Positions 20,090-33,193 of a DNA stretch of 64,000 nt are shown piece after piece. This DNA comes from Litoditis marina (taxonomy: Eukaryota; Nematoda; Chromadorea; Rhabditida; Rhabditidae): the NCBI GenBank assembly GCA_964036275.1, contig OZ038434.1, positions 28,877,511 through 28,941,510 of the forward strand, written 5' to 3'. A program made the translations under genes and the position numbers. The notes beneath the pieces were generated by a model. That model was not told the DNA's origin and made no database searches. It saw only the letters and a program-made list of their open reading frames with translations. Each line of letters opens with the position of its first letter. Position 1 is the stretch's first letter.

Positions 20090-20614
20090 GCCGTAGAACG
20101 CAAAAACTAGCATTCTTACCTTCTTTTAGGTGACTGTAGGTGTGTTTTCTAGCTGTAAGCGTCTTCAAAACAACTTTACTTTTTCAATAAAGTGTTGTTC
20201 AAAACTTACTTCGTTTACTAAAAATCTAACTGATTACCAGATTATAATTTTTCATCGAAGCTGAATCAAGTTTTGTCGTATTTCCGAAATTTATTGCCGT
20301 AGAAGGCAAAAACTAGCATTCTTACCTTCTTTTAAATGACTGTAGGTGTGTTTTATAGCTGTAAGCGTCTTCAAAATAACTGTACTTTTTCCATAAAGTG
20401 TTGTTCGAAACTTACTTTGTTCACTAAAAATTTAACTGATTAACAGATTTCAACTTTTAATCGAAGCTGAATCAAGTTCTATCGTATTTCCAACATTTTC
20501 CAATGCATTTCATGCCTTTTACACTTCCACTAACCCCTGTATGTCTCTTATTTCTCGCGCTGCAAATAGCGCATGGACGGACAGGTACCTCGATTGCTTG
20601 GCTATAGAATCGCT

Positions 20615-20690
20615 GGGGGTATATATATCTCAGTGGTAGAGCGCTCCCTTAGCATGGGAGAGGGCTGGGGTTCAATTCCCCATACCTCCA
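20615..20690 (+). pseudogene. tRNA-Ala(AGC) with TATA expansion and damaged D stem
   Basis: 76 nt. Four extra bases after the acceptor (GGGGGTATATATATCTCAG) and G10 changed to T, which breaks box A and the first D-stem pair. 1249 bp after the previous copy (five monomers). Confidence 0.85.
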
Positions 20691-21456
20691 TAACTTTTTC
20701 ATTTTTCAATTAAACTTTTTATTTTGCCGTAGAACGCAAAAACTAGCATTCTTACCTTCTTTTAGATGACTGTAGGTGTGTTTTCTAGCTCTATACGTCT
20801 TCAAAACAACTTTACTTTTTCAATAAAGTGTTGTTCAAAACTTACTTTGTTCACTAAAAATCTAACTGATTACCAGATTATAATTTTTAATCGAAGCTGA
20901 ATCAAGTTTTATCGTATTTCCGAAATTTCTTGCCGTAGAACGCAAAAACTAGCATTCTTACCTTCTTTTAGGTGACTGTAGGTGTGTTTTCTAGCTGTAA
21001 GCGTCTTCAAAACAACTTTACTTTTTCAATAAAGTGTTGTTCAAAACTTACTTCGTTTACTAAAAATCTAACTGATTACCAGATTATAATTTTTCATCGA
21101 AGCTGAATCAAGTTTTGTCGTATTTCCGAAATTTATTGCCGTAGAAGGCAAAAACTAGCATTCTTACCTTCTTTTAGATGACTGTAGGTGTGTTTTATAG
21201 CTGTAAGCGTCTTCAAAATAACTGTACTTTTTCCATAAAGTGTTGTTCGAAACTTACTTTGTTCACTAAAAATTTAACTGATTAACAGATTTCAACTTTT
21301 AATCGAAGCTGAATCAAGTTCTATCGTATTTCCAACATTTTCCAATGCATTTCATGCCTTTTACACTTCCACTAACCCCTGTATGTCTCTTATTTCTCGC
21401 GCTGCAAATAGCGCATGGACGGACAGGTACCTCGATTGCTTGGCTATAGAATCGCT

Positions 21457-21532
21457 GGGGGTATATATAGCTCAGTGGTAGAGCGCTCCCTTAGCATGGG
21501 AGAGGGCTGGGGTTCAATTCCCCATACCTCCA
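21457..21532 (+). pseudogene. tRNA-Ala(AGC) with TATA insertion
   Basis: 76 nt. Same TATA insertion between acceptor and D stem as at 20615, but G10 is intact, so box A TAGCTCAGTGG survives. Could be transcribed, but a six-base joint in place of two is unlikely to fold as a normal tRNA. Confidence 0.8.
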
Positions 21533-22504
21533 TAACTTTTTCATTTTTCAATTAAACTTTTTATTTTGCCGTAGAACGCAAAAACTAGCATTCTTACCTT
21601 CTTTTAGATGACTGTAGGTGTGTTTTCTAGCTCTATACGTCTTCAAAACAACTTTACTTTTTCAATAAAGTGTTGTTCAAAACTTACTTTGTTCACTAAA
21701 AATCTAACTGATTACCAGATTATAATTTTTAATCGAAGCTGAATCAAGTTTTATCGTATTTCCGAAATTTATTGCCGTAGAAGGCAAAAACTAGCATTCT
21801 TACCTTCTTTTAGATGACTGTAGGTGTGTTTTCTAGCTCTAAGCGTCTTCAAAACAACTTCACTTTTTCAATAAAGTCTTGTTCAAAACTTACCTTGTTC
21901 ACTAAAAATCTAACTGATTACCAGATTATAGTTTTTAATCGAAGCTGAATCAAGTTTTATCGTATTTCCGAAATTTCTTGCCGTAGAACGCAAAAACTAG
22001 CATTCTTACCTTCTTTTAGATGACTGTAGGTGTGTTTTCTAGCTCTAAGCGTCTTCAAAACAACTTTACTTTTTCAATAAAGTGTTGTTCAAAACTTACT
22101 TTGTTCACTAAAAATCTAACTGATTACCAGATTATAATTTTTAATCGAAGCTGAATCAAGTTTTATCGTATTTCCGAAATTTATTGCCGTAGAAGGCAAA
22201 AACTAGCATTCTTACCTTCTTTTAGATGACTGTAGGTGTGTTTTATAGCTCTAAGCGTCTTCAAAACAACTTCACTTTTTCAATAAAGTCTTGTTCAAAA
22301 CTTACCTTGTTCACTAAAAATCTAACTGATTACCAGATTATAGTTTTTAATCGAAGCTGAATCAAGTTCTATCTTTTTTTCAACATTTTCCAATGCATTT
22401 CATGCCTTTTACACTTCCACTAACCCCTGTATGTCTCTTATTTCTCGCGCTGCAAATAGCGCATGGACGGACAGGTACCTCGATTGCTTGGCTATAGAAT
22501 CGCT

Positions 22505-22576
22505 GGGGGTATAGCTCAGTGGTAGAGCGCTCCCTTAGCATGGGAGAGGGCTGGGGTTCAATTCCCCATACCTCCA
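22505..22576 (+). tRNA. tRNA-Ala(AGC)
   Basis: Canonical sequence. Four monomers after the copy at 21457. From here to 37.9 kb the upstream hairpin has the CTGTATGTC variant and the module is preceded by a T7-T8 run. Confidence 0.95.
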
Positions 22577-23546
22577 TAACTTTTTCATTTTTCAATTAAA
22601 CTTTTTATTTTGCCGTAGAACGCAAAAACTAGCATTCTTACCTTCTTTTAGATGACTGTAGGTGTGTTTTCTAGCTCTAAGCGTCTTCAAAACAACTTTA
22701 CTTTTTCAATAAAGTGTTGTTCAAAACTTACTTTGTTCACTAAAAATCTAACTGATTGCCAGATATAATTTTTAATCGAAGCTGAATCAAGTTTTATCGT
22801 ATTTCCGAAATTTCTTGCCGTAGAACGCAAAAACTAGCATTCTTACCTTCTTTTAGGTGACTGTAGGTGTGTTTTCTAGCTCTAAGCGTCTTCAAAACAA
22901 CTTTACTTTTTCAATAAAGTGTTGTTCAAAACTTACTTTGTTCACTAAAAATCTAACTGATTGCCAGATATAATTTTTAATCGAAGCTGAATCAAGTTTT
23001 ATCGTATTTCCGAAATTTCTTGCCGTAGAACGCAAAAACTAGCATTCTTACCTTCTTTTAGATGACTGTAGGTGTGTTTTCTAGCTCTAAGCGTCTTCAA
23101 AACAACTTTACTTTTTCAATAAAGTGTTGTTCAAAACTTACTTTGTTCACTAAAAATCTAACTGATTACCAGATTATAATTTTTAATCGAAGCTGAATCA
23201 AGTTTTATCGTATTTCCGAAATTTATTGCCGTAGAAGGCAAAAACTAGCATTCTTACCTTCTTTTAGATGACTGTAGGTGTGTTTTATAGCTCTAAGCGT
23301 CTTCAAAACAACTTCACTTTTTCAATAAAGTCTTGTTCAAAACTTACCTTGTTCACTAAAAATCTAACTGATTACCAGATTATAGTTTTTAATCGAAGCT
23401 GAATCAAGTTCTATCTTTTTTTCAACATTTTCCAATGCATTTCATGCCTTTTACACTTCCACTAACCCCTGTATGTCTCTTATTTCTCGCGCTGCAAATA
23501 GCGCATGGACGGACAGGTACCTCGATTGCTTGGCTATAGAATCGCT

Positions 23547-23618
23547 GGGGGTATAGCTCAGTGGTAGAGCGCTCCCTTAGCATGGGAGAGGGCTGGGGTT
23601 CAATTCCCCATACCTCCA
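23547..23618 (+). tRNA. tRNA-Ala(AGC)
   Basis: Canonical. 1042 bp after the previous copy (four monomers). The 3' flank has the private CAATTTAAC variant shared with 28540. Confidence 0.95.
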
Positions 23619-24589
23619 TAACTTTTTCATTTTTCAATTTAACTTTTTATTTTGCCGTAGAACGCAAAAACTAGCATTCTTACCTTCTTTTAGATGACTG
23701 TAGGTGTGTTTTCTAGCTCTAAGCGTCTTCAAAACAACTTTACTTTTTCAATAAAGTGTTGTTCAAAACTTACTTTGTTCACTAAAAATCTAACTGATTG
23801 CCAGATATAATTTTTAATCGAAGCTGAATCAAGTTTTATCGTATTTCCGAAATTTCTTGCCGTAGAACGCAAAAACTAGCATTCTTACCTTCTTTTAGGT
23901 GACTGTAGGTGTGTTTTCTAGCTCTAAGCGTCTTCAAAACAACTTTACTTTTTCAATAAAGTGTTGTTCAAAACTTACTTTGTTCACTAAAAATCTAACT
24001 GATTGCCAGATATAATTTTTAATCGAAGCTGAATCAAGTTTTATCGTATTTCCGAAATTTCTTGCCGTAGAACGCAAAAACTAGCATTCTTACCTTCTTT
24101 TAGATGACTGTAGGTGTGTTTTCTAGCTCTAAGCGTCTTCAAAACAACTTTACTTTTTCAATAAAGTGTTGTTCAAAACTTACTTTGTTCACTAAAAATC
24201 TAACTGATTACCAGATTATAATTTTTAATCGAAGCTGAATCAAGTTTTATCGTATTTCCGAAATTTATTGCCGTAGAAGGCAAAAACTAGCATTCTTACC
24301 TTCTTTTAGATGACTGTAGGTGTGTTTTCTAGCTCTAAGCGTCTTCAAAACAACTTCACTTTTTCAATAAAGTCTTGTTCAAAACTTACCTTGTTCACTA
24401 AAAATCTAACTGATTACCAGATTATAGTTTTTAATCGAAGCTGAATCAAGTTCTATCTTTTTTTTCAACATTTTCCAATGCATTTCATGCCTTTTACACT
24501 TCCACTAACCCCTGTATGTCTCTTATTTCTCGCGCTGCAAATAGCGCATGGACGGACAGGTACCTCGATTGCTTGGCAATAGAATCGCT

Positions 24590-24661
24590 GGGGGTATAGC
24601 TCAGTGGTAGAGCGCTCCCTTAGCATGGGAGAGGGCTGGGGTTCAATTCCCCATACCTCCA
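24590..24661 (+). tRNA. tRNA-Ala(AGC)
   Basis: Canonical body. The TATA-like element reads CAATAG and the 3' flank CCAAAAC. Both are shared with 29583. Confidence 0.95.
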
Positions 24662-26042
24662 AAACTTTTTCATTTTTCAATTAAACTTTTTATTTTGCCG
24701 TAGAACGCAAAAACTAGCATTCTTACCTTCTTTTAGATGACTGTAGGTGTGTTTTCTAGCTCTAAGCGTCTTCAAAACAACTTTACTTTTTCAATAAAGT
24801 CTTGTTCAAAACTTACTTTGTTCACTAAAAATCTAACTGATTGCCAGATATAATTTTTAATCGAAGCTGAATCAAGTTTTATCGTATTTCCGAAATTTCT
24901 TGCCGTAGAACGCAAAAACTAGCATTCTTACCTTCTTTTAGGTGACTGTAGGTGTGTTTTCTAGCTCTAAGCGTCTTCAAAACAACTTTACTTTTTCAAT
25001 AAAGTGTTGTTCAAAACTTACTTTGTTCACTAAAAATCTAACTGATTGCCAGATATAATTTTTAATCGAAGCTGAATCAAGTTTTATCGTATTTCCGAAA
25101 TTTCTTGCCGTAGAACGCAAAAACTAGCATTCTTACCTTCTTTTAGATGACTGTAGGTGTGTTTTCTAGCTCTAAGCGTCTTCAAAACAACTTTACTTTT
25201 TCAATAAAGTCTTGTTCAAAACTTACTTTGTTCACTAAAAATCTAACTGATTGCCAGATATAATTTTTAATCGAAGCTGAATCAAGTTTTATCGTATTTC
25301 CGAAATTTCTTGCCGTAGAACGCAAAAACTAGCATTCTTACCTTCTTTTAGGTGACTGTAGGTGTGTTTTCTAGCTCTAAGCGTCTTCAAAACAACTTTA
25401 CTTTTTCAATAAAGTGTTGTTCAAAACTTACTTTGTTCACTAAAAATCTAACTGATTGCCAGATATAATTTTTAATAGAAGCTGAATCAAGTTTTATCGT
25501 ATTTCCGAAATTTCTTGCCGTAGAACGCAAAAACTAGCATTCTTACCTTCTTTTAGATGACTGTAGGTGTGTTTTCTAGCTCTAAGCGTCTTCAAAACAA
25601 CTTTACTTTTTCAATAAAGTGTTGTTAAAAACCTACTTTGTTCACTAAAAATCTAACTGATTACCAGATTATAATTTTTAATCGAAGCTGAATCAAGTTT
25701 TATCGTATTTCCGAAATTTATTGCCGTAGAAGGCAAAAACTAGCATTCTTACCTTCTTTTAGATGACTGTAGGTGTGTTTTATAGCTCTAAGCGTCTTCA
25801 AAACAACTTCACTTTTTCAATAAAGTCTTGTTCAAAACTTACCTTGTTCACTAAAAATCTAACTGATTACCAGATTATAGTTTTTAATCGAAGCTGAATC
25901 AAGTTCTATCTTTTTTTTCAACATTTTCCAATGCATTTCATGCCTTTTACACTTCCACTAACCCCTGTATGTCTCTTATTTCTCGCGCTGCAAATAGCGC
26001 ATGGACGGACAGGTACCTCGATTGCTTGGCTATAGAATCGCT

Positions 26043-26114
26043 GGGGGTATAGCTCAGTGGTAGAGCGCTCCCTTAGCATGGGAGAGGGCTGGGGTTCAAT
26101 TCCCCATACCTCCA
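26043..26114 (+). tRNA. tRNA-Ala(AGC)
   Basis: Canonical. 1453 bp (six monomers) after the previous copy; 3' flank CCAAAAC. Confidence 0.95.
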
Positions 26115-27496
26115 AAACTTTTTCATTTTTCAATTAAACTTTTTATTTTGCCGTAGAACGCAAAAACTAGCATTCTTACCTTCTTTTAGATGACTGTAGG
26201 TGTGTTTTCTAGCTCTAAGCGTCTTCAAAACAACTTTACTTTTTCAATAAAGTGTTGTTCAAAACTTACTTTGTTCACTAAAAATCTAACTGATTGCCAG
26301 ATATAATTTTTAATCGAAGCTGAATCAAGTTTTATCGTATTTCCGAAATTTCTTGCCGTAGAACGCAAAAACTAGCATTCTTACCTTCTTTTAGGTGACT
26401 GTAGGTGTGTTTTCTAGCTCTAAGCGTCTTCAAAACAACTTTACTTTTTCAATAAAGTGTTGTTCAAAACTTACTTTGTTCACTAAAAATCTAACTGATT
26501 GCCAGATATAATTTTTAATCGAAGCTGAATCAAGTTTTATCGTATTTCCGAAATTTCTTGCCGTAGAACGCAAAAACTAGCATTCTTACCTTCTTTTAGG
26601 TGACTGTAGGTGTGTTTTATAGCTCTAAGCGTCTTCAAAACAACTTCACTTTTTCAATAAGTTCTTGTTCAAAACTTACTTTGTTCACTAAAAATCTAAC
26701 TGATTACCAGATTATAATTTTTAATCGAAGCTGAATCAAGTTTTATCGTATTTCCGAAATTTCTTGCCGTAGAACGCAAAAACTAGCATTCTTACCTTCT
26801 TTTAGGTGACTGTAGGTGTGTTTTCTAGCTGTAAGCGTCTTCAAAACAACTTTACTTTTTCAATAAAGTGTTGTTCAAAACTTACTTCGTTTACTAAAAA
26901 TCTAACTGATTACCAGATTATAATTTTTAATCGAAGCTGAATCAAGTTTTATCGTATTTCCGAAATTTCTTGCCGTAGAACGCAAAAACTAGCATTCTTA
27001 CCTTCTTTTAGATGACTGTAGGTGTGTTTTCTAGCTCTAAGCGTCTTCAAAACAACTTTACTTTTTCAATAAAGTGTTGTTCAAAACTTACTTTGTTCAC
27101 TAAAAATCTAACTGATTACCAGATTATAATTTTTAATCGAAGCTGAATCAAGTTTTATCGTATTTCCGAAATTTATTGCCGTAGAAGGCAAAAACTAGCA
27201 TTCTTACCTTCTTTTAGATGACTGTAGGTGTGTTTTATAGCTCTAAGCGTCTTCAAAACAACTTCACTTTTTCAATAAAGTCTTGTTCAAAACTTACCTT
27301 GTTCACTAAAAATCTAACTGATTACCAGATTATAGTTTTTAATCGAAGCTGAATCAAGTTCTATCTTTTTTTCAACATTTTCCAATGCATTTCATGCCTT
27401 TTACACTTCCACTAACCCCTGTATGTCTCTTATTTCTCGCGCTGCAAATAGCGCATGGACGGACAGGTACCTCGATTGCTTGGCTATAGAATCGCT

Positions 27497-27568
27497 GGGG
27501 GTATAGCTCAGTGGTAGAGCGCTCCCTTAGCATGGGAGAGGGCTGGGGTTCAATTCCCCATACCTCCA
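27497..27568 (+). tRNA. tRNA-Ala(AGC)
   Basis: Canonical. Six monomers after 26043. Opens the second higher-order block. Confidence 0.95.
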
Positions 27569-28539
27569 TAACTTTTTCATTTTTCAATTAAACTTTTTAT
27601 TTTGCCGTAGAACGCAAAAACTAGCATTCTTACCTTCTTTTAGATGACTGTAGGTGTGTTTTCTAGCTCTAAGCGTCTTCAAAACAACTTTACTTTTTCA
27701 ATAAAGTGTTGTTCAAAACTTACTTTGTTCACTAAAAATCTAACTGATTGCCAGATATAATTTTTAATCGAAGCTGAATCAAGTTTTATCGTATTTCCGA
27801 AATTTCTTGCCGTAGAACGCAAAAACTAGCATTCTTACCTTCTTTTAGGTGACTGTAGGTGTGTTTTCTAGCTCTAAGCGTCTTCAAAACAACTTTACTT
27901 TTTCAATAAAGTGTTGTTCAAAACTTACTTTGTTCACTAAAAATCTAACTGATTGCCAGATATAATTTTTAATCGAAGCTGAATCAAGTTTTATCGTATT
28001 TCCGAAATTTCTTGCCGTAGAACGCAAAAACTAGCATTCTTACCTTCTTTTAGATGACTGTAGGTGTGTTTTCTAGCTCTAAGCGTCTTCAAAACAACTT
28101 TACTTTTTCAATAAAGTGTTGTTCAAAACTTACTTTGTTCACTAAAAATCTAACTGATTACCAGATTATAATTTTTAATCGAAGCTGAATCAAGTTTTAT
28201 CGTATTTCCGAAATTTATTGCCGTAGAAGGCAAAAACTAGCATTCTTACCTTCTTTTAGATGACTGTAGGTGTGTTTTATAGCTCTAAGCGTCTTCAAAA
28301 CAACTTCACTTTTTCAATAAAGTCTTGTTCAAAACTTACCTTGTTCACTAAAAATCTAACTGATTACCAGATTATAGTTTTTAATCGAAGCTGAATCAAG
28401 TTCTATCTTTTTTTTCAACATTTTCCAATGCATTTCATGCCTTTTACACTTCCACTAACCCCTGTATGTCTCTTATTTCTCGCGCTGCAAATAGCGCATG
28501 GACGGACAGGTACCTCGATTGCTTGGCTATAGAATCGCT

Positions 28540-28611
28540 GGGGGTATAGCTCAGTGGTAGAGCGCTCCCTTAGCATGGGAGAGGGCTGGGGTTCAATTCC
28601 CCATACCTCCA
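28540..28611 (+). tRNA. tRNA-Ala(AGC)
   Basis: Canonical; duplicate of 23547, including the CAATTTAAC flank. Confidence 0.95.
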
Positions 28612-29582
28612 TAACTTTTTCATTTTTCAATTTAACTTTTTATTTTGCCGTAGAACGCAAAAACTAGCATTCTTACCTTCTTTTAGATGACTGTAGGTGT
28701 GTTTTCTAGCTCTAAGCGTCTTCAAAACAACTTTACTTTTTCAATAAAGTGTTGTTCAAAACTTACTTTGTTCACTAAAAATCTAACTGATTGCCAGATA
28801 TAATTTTTAATCGAAGCTGAATCAAGTTTTATCGTATTTCCGAAATTTCTTGCCGTAGAACGCAAAAACTAGCATTCTTACCTTCTTTTAGGTGACTGTA
28901 GGTGTGTTTTCTAGCTCTAAGCGTCTTCAAAACAACTTTACTTTTTCAATAAAGTGTTGTTCAAAACTTACTTTGTTCACTAAAAATCTAACTGATTGCC
29001 AGATATAATTTTTAATCGAAGCTGAATCAAGTTTTATCGTATTTCCGAAATTTCTTGCCGTAGAACGCAAAAACTAGCATTCTTACCTTCTTTTAGATGA
29101 CTGTAGGTGTGTTTTCTAGCTCTAAGCGTCTTCAAAACAACTTTACTTTTTCAATAAAGTGTTGTTCAAAACTTACTTTGTTCACTAAAAATCTAACTGA
29201 TTACCAGATTATAATTTTTAATCGAAGCTGAATCAAGTTTTATCGTATTTCCGAAATTTATTGCCGTAGAAGGCAAAAACTAGCATTCTTACCTTCTTTT
29301 AGATGACTGTAGGTGTGTTTTCTAGCTCTAAGCGTCTTCAAAACAACTTCACTTTTTCAATAAAGTCTTGTTCAAAACTTACCTTGTTCACTAAAAATCT
29401 AACTGATTACCAGATTATAGTTTTTAATCGAAGCTGAATCAAGTTCTATCTTTTTTTTCAACATTTTCCAATGCATTTCATGCCTTTTACACTTCCACTA
29501 ACCCCTGTATGTCTCTTATTTCTCGCGCTGCAAATAGCGCATGGACGGACAGGTACCTCGATTGCTTGGCAATAGAATCGCT

Positions 29583-29654
29583 GGGGGTATAGCTCAGTGG
29601 TAGAGCGCTCCCTTAGCATGGGAGAGGGCTGGGGTTCAATTCCCCATACCTCCA
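29583..29654 (+). tRNA. tRNA-Ala(AGC)
   Basis: Canonical; duplicate of 24590, including the CAATAG upstream variant. Confidence 0.95.
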
Positions 29655-31035
29655 AAACTTTTTCATTTTTCAATTAAACTTTTTATTTTGCCGTAGAACG
29701 CAAAAACTAGCATTCTTACCTTCTTTTAGATGACTGTAGGTGTGTTTTCTAGCTCTAAGCGTCTTCAAAACAACTTTACTTTTTCAATAAAGTCTTGTTC
29801 AAAACTTACTTTGTTCACTAAAAATCTAACTGATTGCCAGATATAATTTTTAATCGAAGCTGAATCAAGTTTTATCGTATTTCCGAAATTTCTTGCCGTA
29901 GAACGCAAAAACTAGCATTCTTACCTTCTTTTAGGTGACTGTAGGTGTGTTTTCTAGCTCTAAGCGTCTTCAAAACAACTTTACTTTTTCAATAAAGTGT
30001 TGTTCAAAACTTACTTTGTTCACTAAAAATCTAACTGATTGCCAGATATAATTTTTAATCGAAGCTGAATCAAGTTTTATCGTATTTCCGAAATTTCTTG
30101 CCGTAGAACGCAAAAACTAGCATTCTTACCTTCTTTTAGATGACTGTAGGTGTGTTTTCTAGCTCTAAGCGTCTTCAAAACAACTTTACTTTTTCAATAA
30201 AGTCTTGTTCAAAACTTACTTTGTTCACTAAAAATCTAACTGATTGCCAGATATAATTTTTAATCGAAGCTGAATCAAGTTTTATCGTATTTCCGAAATT
30301 TCTTGCCGTAGAACGCAAAAACTAGCATTCTTACCTTCTTTTAGGTGACTGTAGGTGTGTTTTCTAGCTCTAAGCGTCTTCAAAACAACTTTACTTTTTC
30401 AATAAAGTGTTGTTCAAAACTTACTTTGTTCACTAAAAATCTAACTGATTGCCAGATATAATTTTTAATAGAAGCTGAATCAAGTTTTATCGTATTTCCG
30501 AAATTTCTTGCCGTAGAACGCAAAAACTAGCATTCTTACCTTCTTTTAGATGACTGTAGGTGTGTTTTCTAGCTCTAAGCGTCTTCAAAACAACTTTACT
30601 TTTTCAATAAAGTGTTGTTAAAAACCTACTTTGTTCACTAAAAATCTAACTGATTACCAGATTATAATTTTTAATCGAAGCTGAATCAAGTTTTATCGTA
30701 TTTCCGAAATTTATTGCCGTAGAAGGCAAAAACTAGCATTCTTACCTTCTTTTAGATGACTGTAGGTGTGTTTTATAGCTCTAAGCGTCTTCAAAACAAC
30801 TTCACTTTTTCAATAAAGTCTTGTTCAAAACTTACCTTGTTCACTAAAAATCTAACTGATTACCAGATTATAGTTTTTAATCGAAGCTGAATCAAGTTCT
30901 ATCTTTTTTTTCAACATTTTCCAATGCATTTCATGCCTTTTACACTTCCACTAACCCCTGTATGTCTCTTATTTCTCGCGCTGCAAATAGCGCATGGACG
31001 GACAGGTACCTCGATTGCTTGGCTATAGAATCGCT

Positions 31036-31107
31036 GGGGGTATAGCTCAGTGGTAGAGCGCTCCCTTAGCATGGGAGAGGGCTGGGGTTCAATTCCCCAT
31101 ACCTCCA
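31036..31107 (+). tRNA. tRNA-Ala(AGC)
   Basis: Canonical; duplicate of 26043. The next copy follows after four monomers where the first block has six, which marks the end of the shared block. Confidence 0.95.
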
Positions 31108-32078
31108 AAACTTTTTCATTTTTCAATTAAACTTTTTATTTTGCCGTAGAACGCAAAAACTAGCATTCTTACCTTCTTTTAGATGACTGTAGGTGTGTTT
31201 TCTAGCTCTAAGCGTCTTCAAAACAACTTTACTTTTTCAATAAAGTGTTGTTCAAAACTTACTTTGTTCACTAAAAATCTAACTGATTGCCAGATATAAT
31301 TTTTAATCGAAGCTGAATCAAGTTTTATCGTATTTCCGAAATTTCTTGCCGTAGAACGCAAAAACTAGCATTCTTACCTTCTTTTAGGTGACTGTAGGTG
31401 TGTTTTCTAGCTCTAAGCGTCTTCAAAACAACTTTACTTTTTCAATAAAGTGTTGTTCAAAACTTACTTTGTTCACTAAAAATCTAACTGATTGCCAGAT
31501 ATAATTTTTAATCGAAGCTGAATCAAGTTTTATCGTATTTCCGAAATTTCTTGCCGTAGAACGCAAAAACTAGCATTCTTACCTTCTTTTAGATGACTGT
31601 AGGTGTGTTTTCTAGCTCTAAGCGTCTTCAAAACAACTTTACTTTTTCAATAAAGTGTTGTTCAAAACCTACTTTGTTCACTAAAAATCTAACTGATTAC
31701 CAGATTATAATTTTTAATCGAAGCTGAATCAAGTTTTATCGTATTTCCGAAATTTCTTGCCGTAGAACGCAAAAACTAGCATTCTTACCTTCTTTTAGAT
31801 GACTGTAGGTGTGTTTTATAGCTCTAAGCGTCTTCAAAACAACTTCACTTTTTCAATAAAGTCTTGTTCAAAACTTACCTTGTTCACTAAAAATCTAACT
31901 GATTACCAGATTATAGTTTTTAATCGAAGCTGAATCAAGTTCTATCTTTTTTTTCAACATTTTCCAATGCATTTCATGCCTTTTACACTTCCACTAACCC
32001 CTGTATGTCTCTTATTTCTCGCGCTGCAAATAGCGCATGGACGGACAGGTACCTCGATTGCTTGGCTATAGAATCGCT

Positions 32079-32150
32079 GGGGGTATAGCTCAGTGGTAGA
32101 GCGCTCCCTTAGCATGGGAGAGGGCTGGGGTTAAATCCCCCATACCTCCA
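32079..32150 (+). tRNA. tRNA-Ala(AGC), T-loop variant (likely defective)
   Basis: The T loop reads TTAAATC instead of TTCAATT: C56 is A, and T60 is C. C56 is near-invariant, pairs with G19 and is a key box B base, so both transcription and folding should suffer. Confidence 0.85.
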
Positions 32151-33121
32151 TAACTTTTTCATTTTTCAATTAAACTTTTTATTTTGCCGTAGAACGCAAA
32201 AACTAGCATTCTTACCTTCTTTTAGATGACTGTAGGTGTGTTTTCTAGCTCTAAGCGTCTTCAAAACAACTTTACTTTTTCAATAAAGTGTTGTTCAAAA
32301 CTTACTTTGTTCACTAAAAATCTAACTGATTGCCAGATATAATTTTTAATCGAAGCTGAATCAAGTTTTATCGTATTTCCGAAATTTCTTGCCGTAGAAC
32401 GCAAAAACTAGCATTCTTACCTTCTTTTAGGTGACTGTAGGTGTGTTTTCTAGCTCTAAGCGTCTTCAAAACAACTTTACTTTTTCAATAAAGTGTTGTT
32501 CAAAACTTACTTTGTTCACTAAAAATCTAACTGATTGCCAGATATAATTTTTAATCGAAGCTGAATCAAGTTTTATCGTATTTCCGAAATTTCTTGCCGT
32601 AGAACGCAAAAACTAGCATTCTTACCTTCTTTTAGATGACTGTAGGTGTGTTTTCTAGCTCTAAGCGTCTTCAAAACAACTTTACTTTTTCAATAAAGTG
32701 TTGTTCAAAACTTACTTTGTTCACTAAAAATCTAACTGATTACCAGATTATAATTTTTAATCGAAGCTGAATCAAGTTTTATCGTATTTCCGAAATTTAT
32801 TGCCGTAGAAGGCAAAAACTAGCATTCTTACCTTCTTTTAGATGACTGTAGGTGTGTTTTCTAGCTCTAAGCGTCTTCAAAACAACTTCACTTTTTCAAT
32901 AAAGTCTTGTTCAAAACTTACCTTGTTCACTAAAAATCTAACTGATTACCAGATTATAGTTTTTAATCGAAGCTGAATCAAGTTCTATCTTTTTTTTCAA
33001 CATTTTCCAATGCATTTCATGCCTTTTACACTTCCACTAACCCCTGTATGTCTCTTATTTCTCGCGCTGCAAATAGCGCATGGACGGACAGGTACCTCGA
33101 TTGCTTGGCTATATAATCGCT

Positions 33122-33193
33122 GGGGGTATAGCTCAGTGGTAGAGCGCTCCCTTAGCATGGGAGAGGGCTGGGGTTCAATTCCCCATACCTCCA
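33122..33193 (+). tRNA. tRNA-Ala(AGC)
   Basis: Canonical. Upstream element TATATAA; 3' flank CCAAAAC. Confidence 0.95.

Larger units (their letters stand above)
22000..26600 (+). repeat. ~4.6-kb higher-order block, copy 1
   Basis: Matches about 27000-31600 at an offset of 4993 bp (tRNAs 22505, 23547, 24590, 26043 map to 27497, 28540, 29583, 31036). Private variants are shared: CAATTTAAC after the second tRNA, CAATAG before the third, TTTAATAGAAGC at 25475/30468 and GTTGTTAAAAACC at 25621/30614. Confidence 0.85.
27000..31600 (+). repeat. ~4.6-kb higher-order block, copy 2
   Basis: Partner of 22000-26600. Divergence from copy 1 begins at about 31593, where AGATGAC replaces AGGTGAC. Confidence 0.85.
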
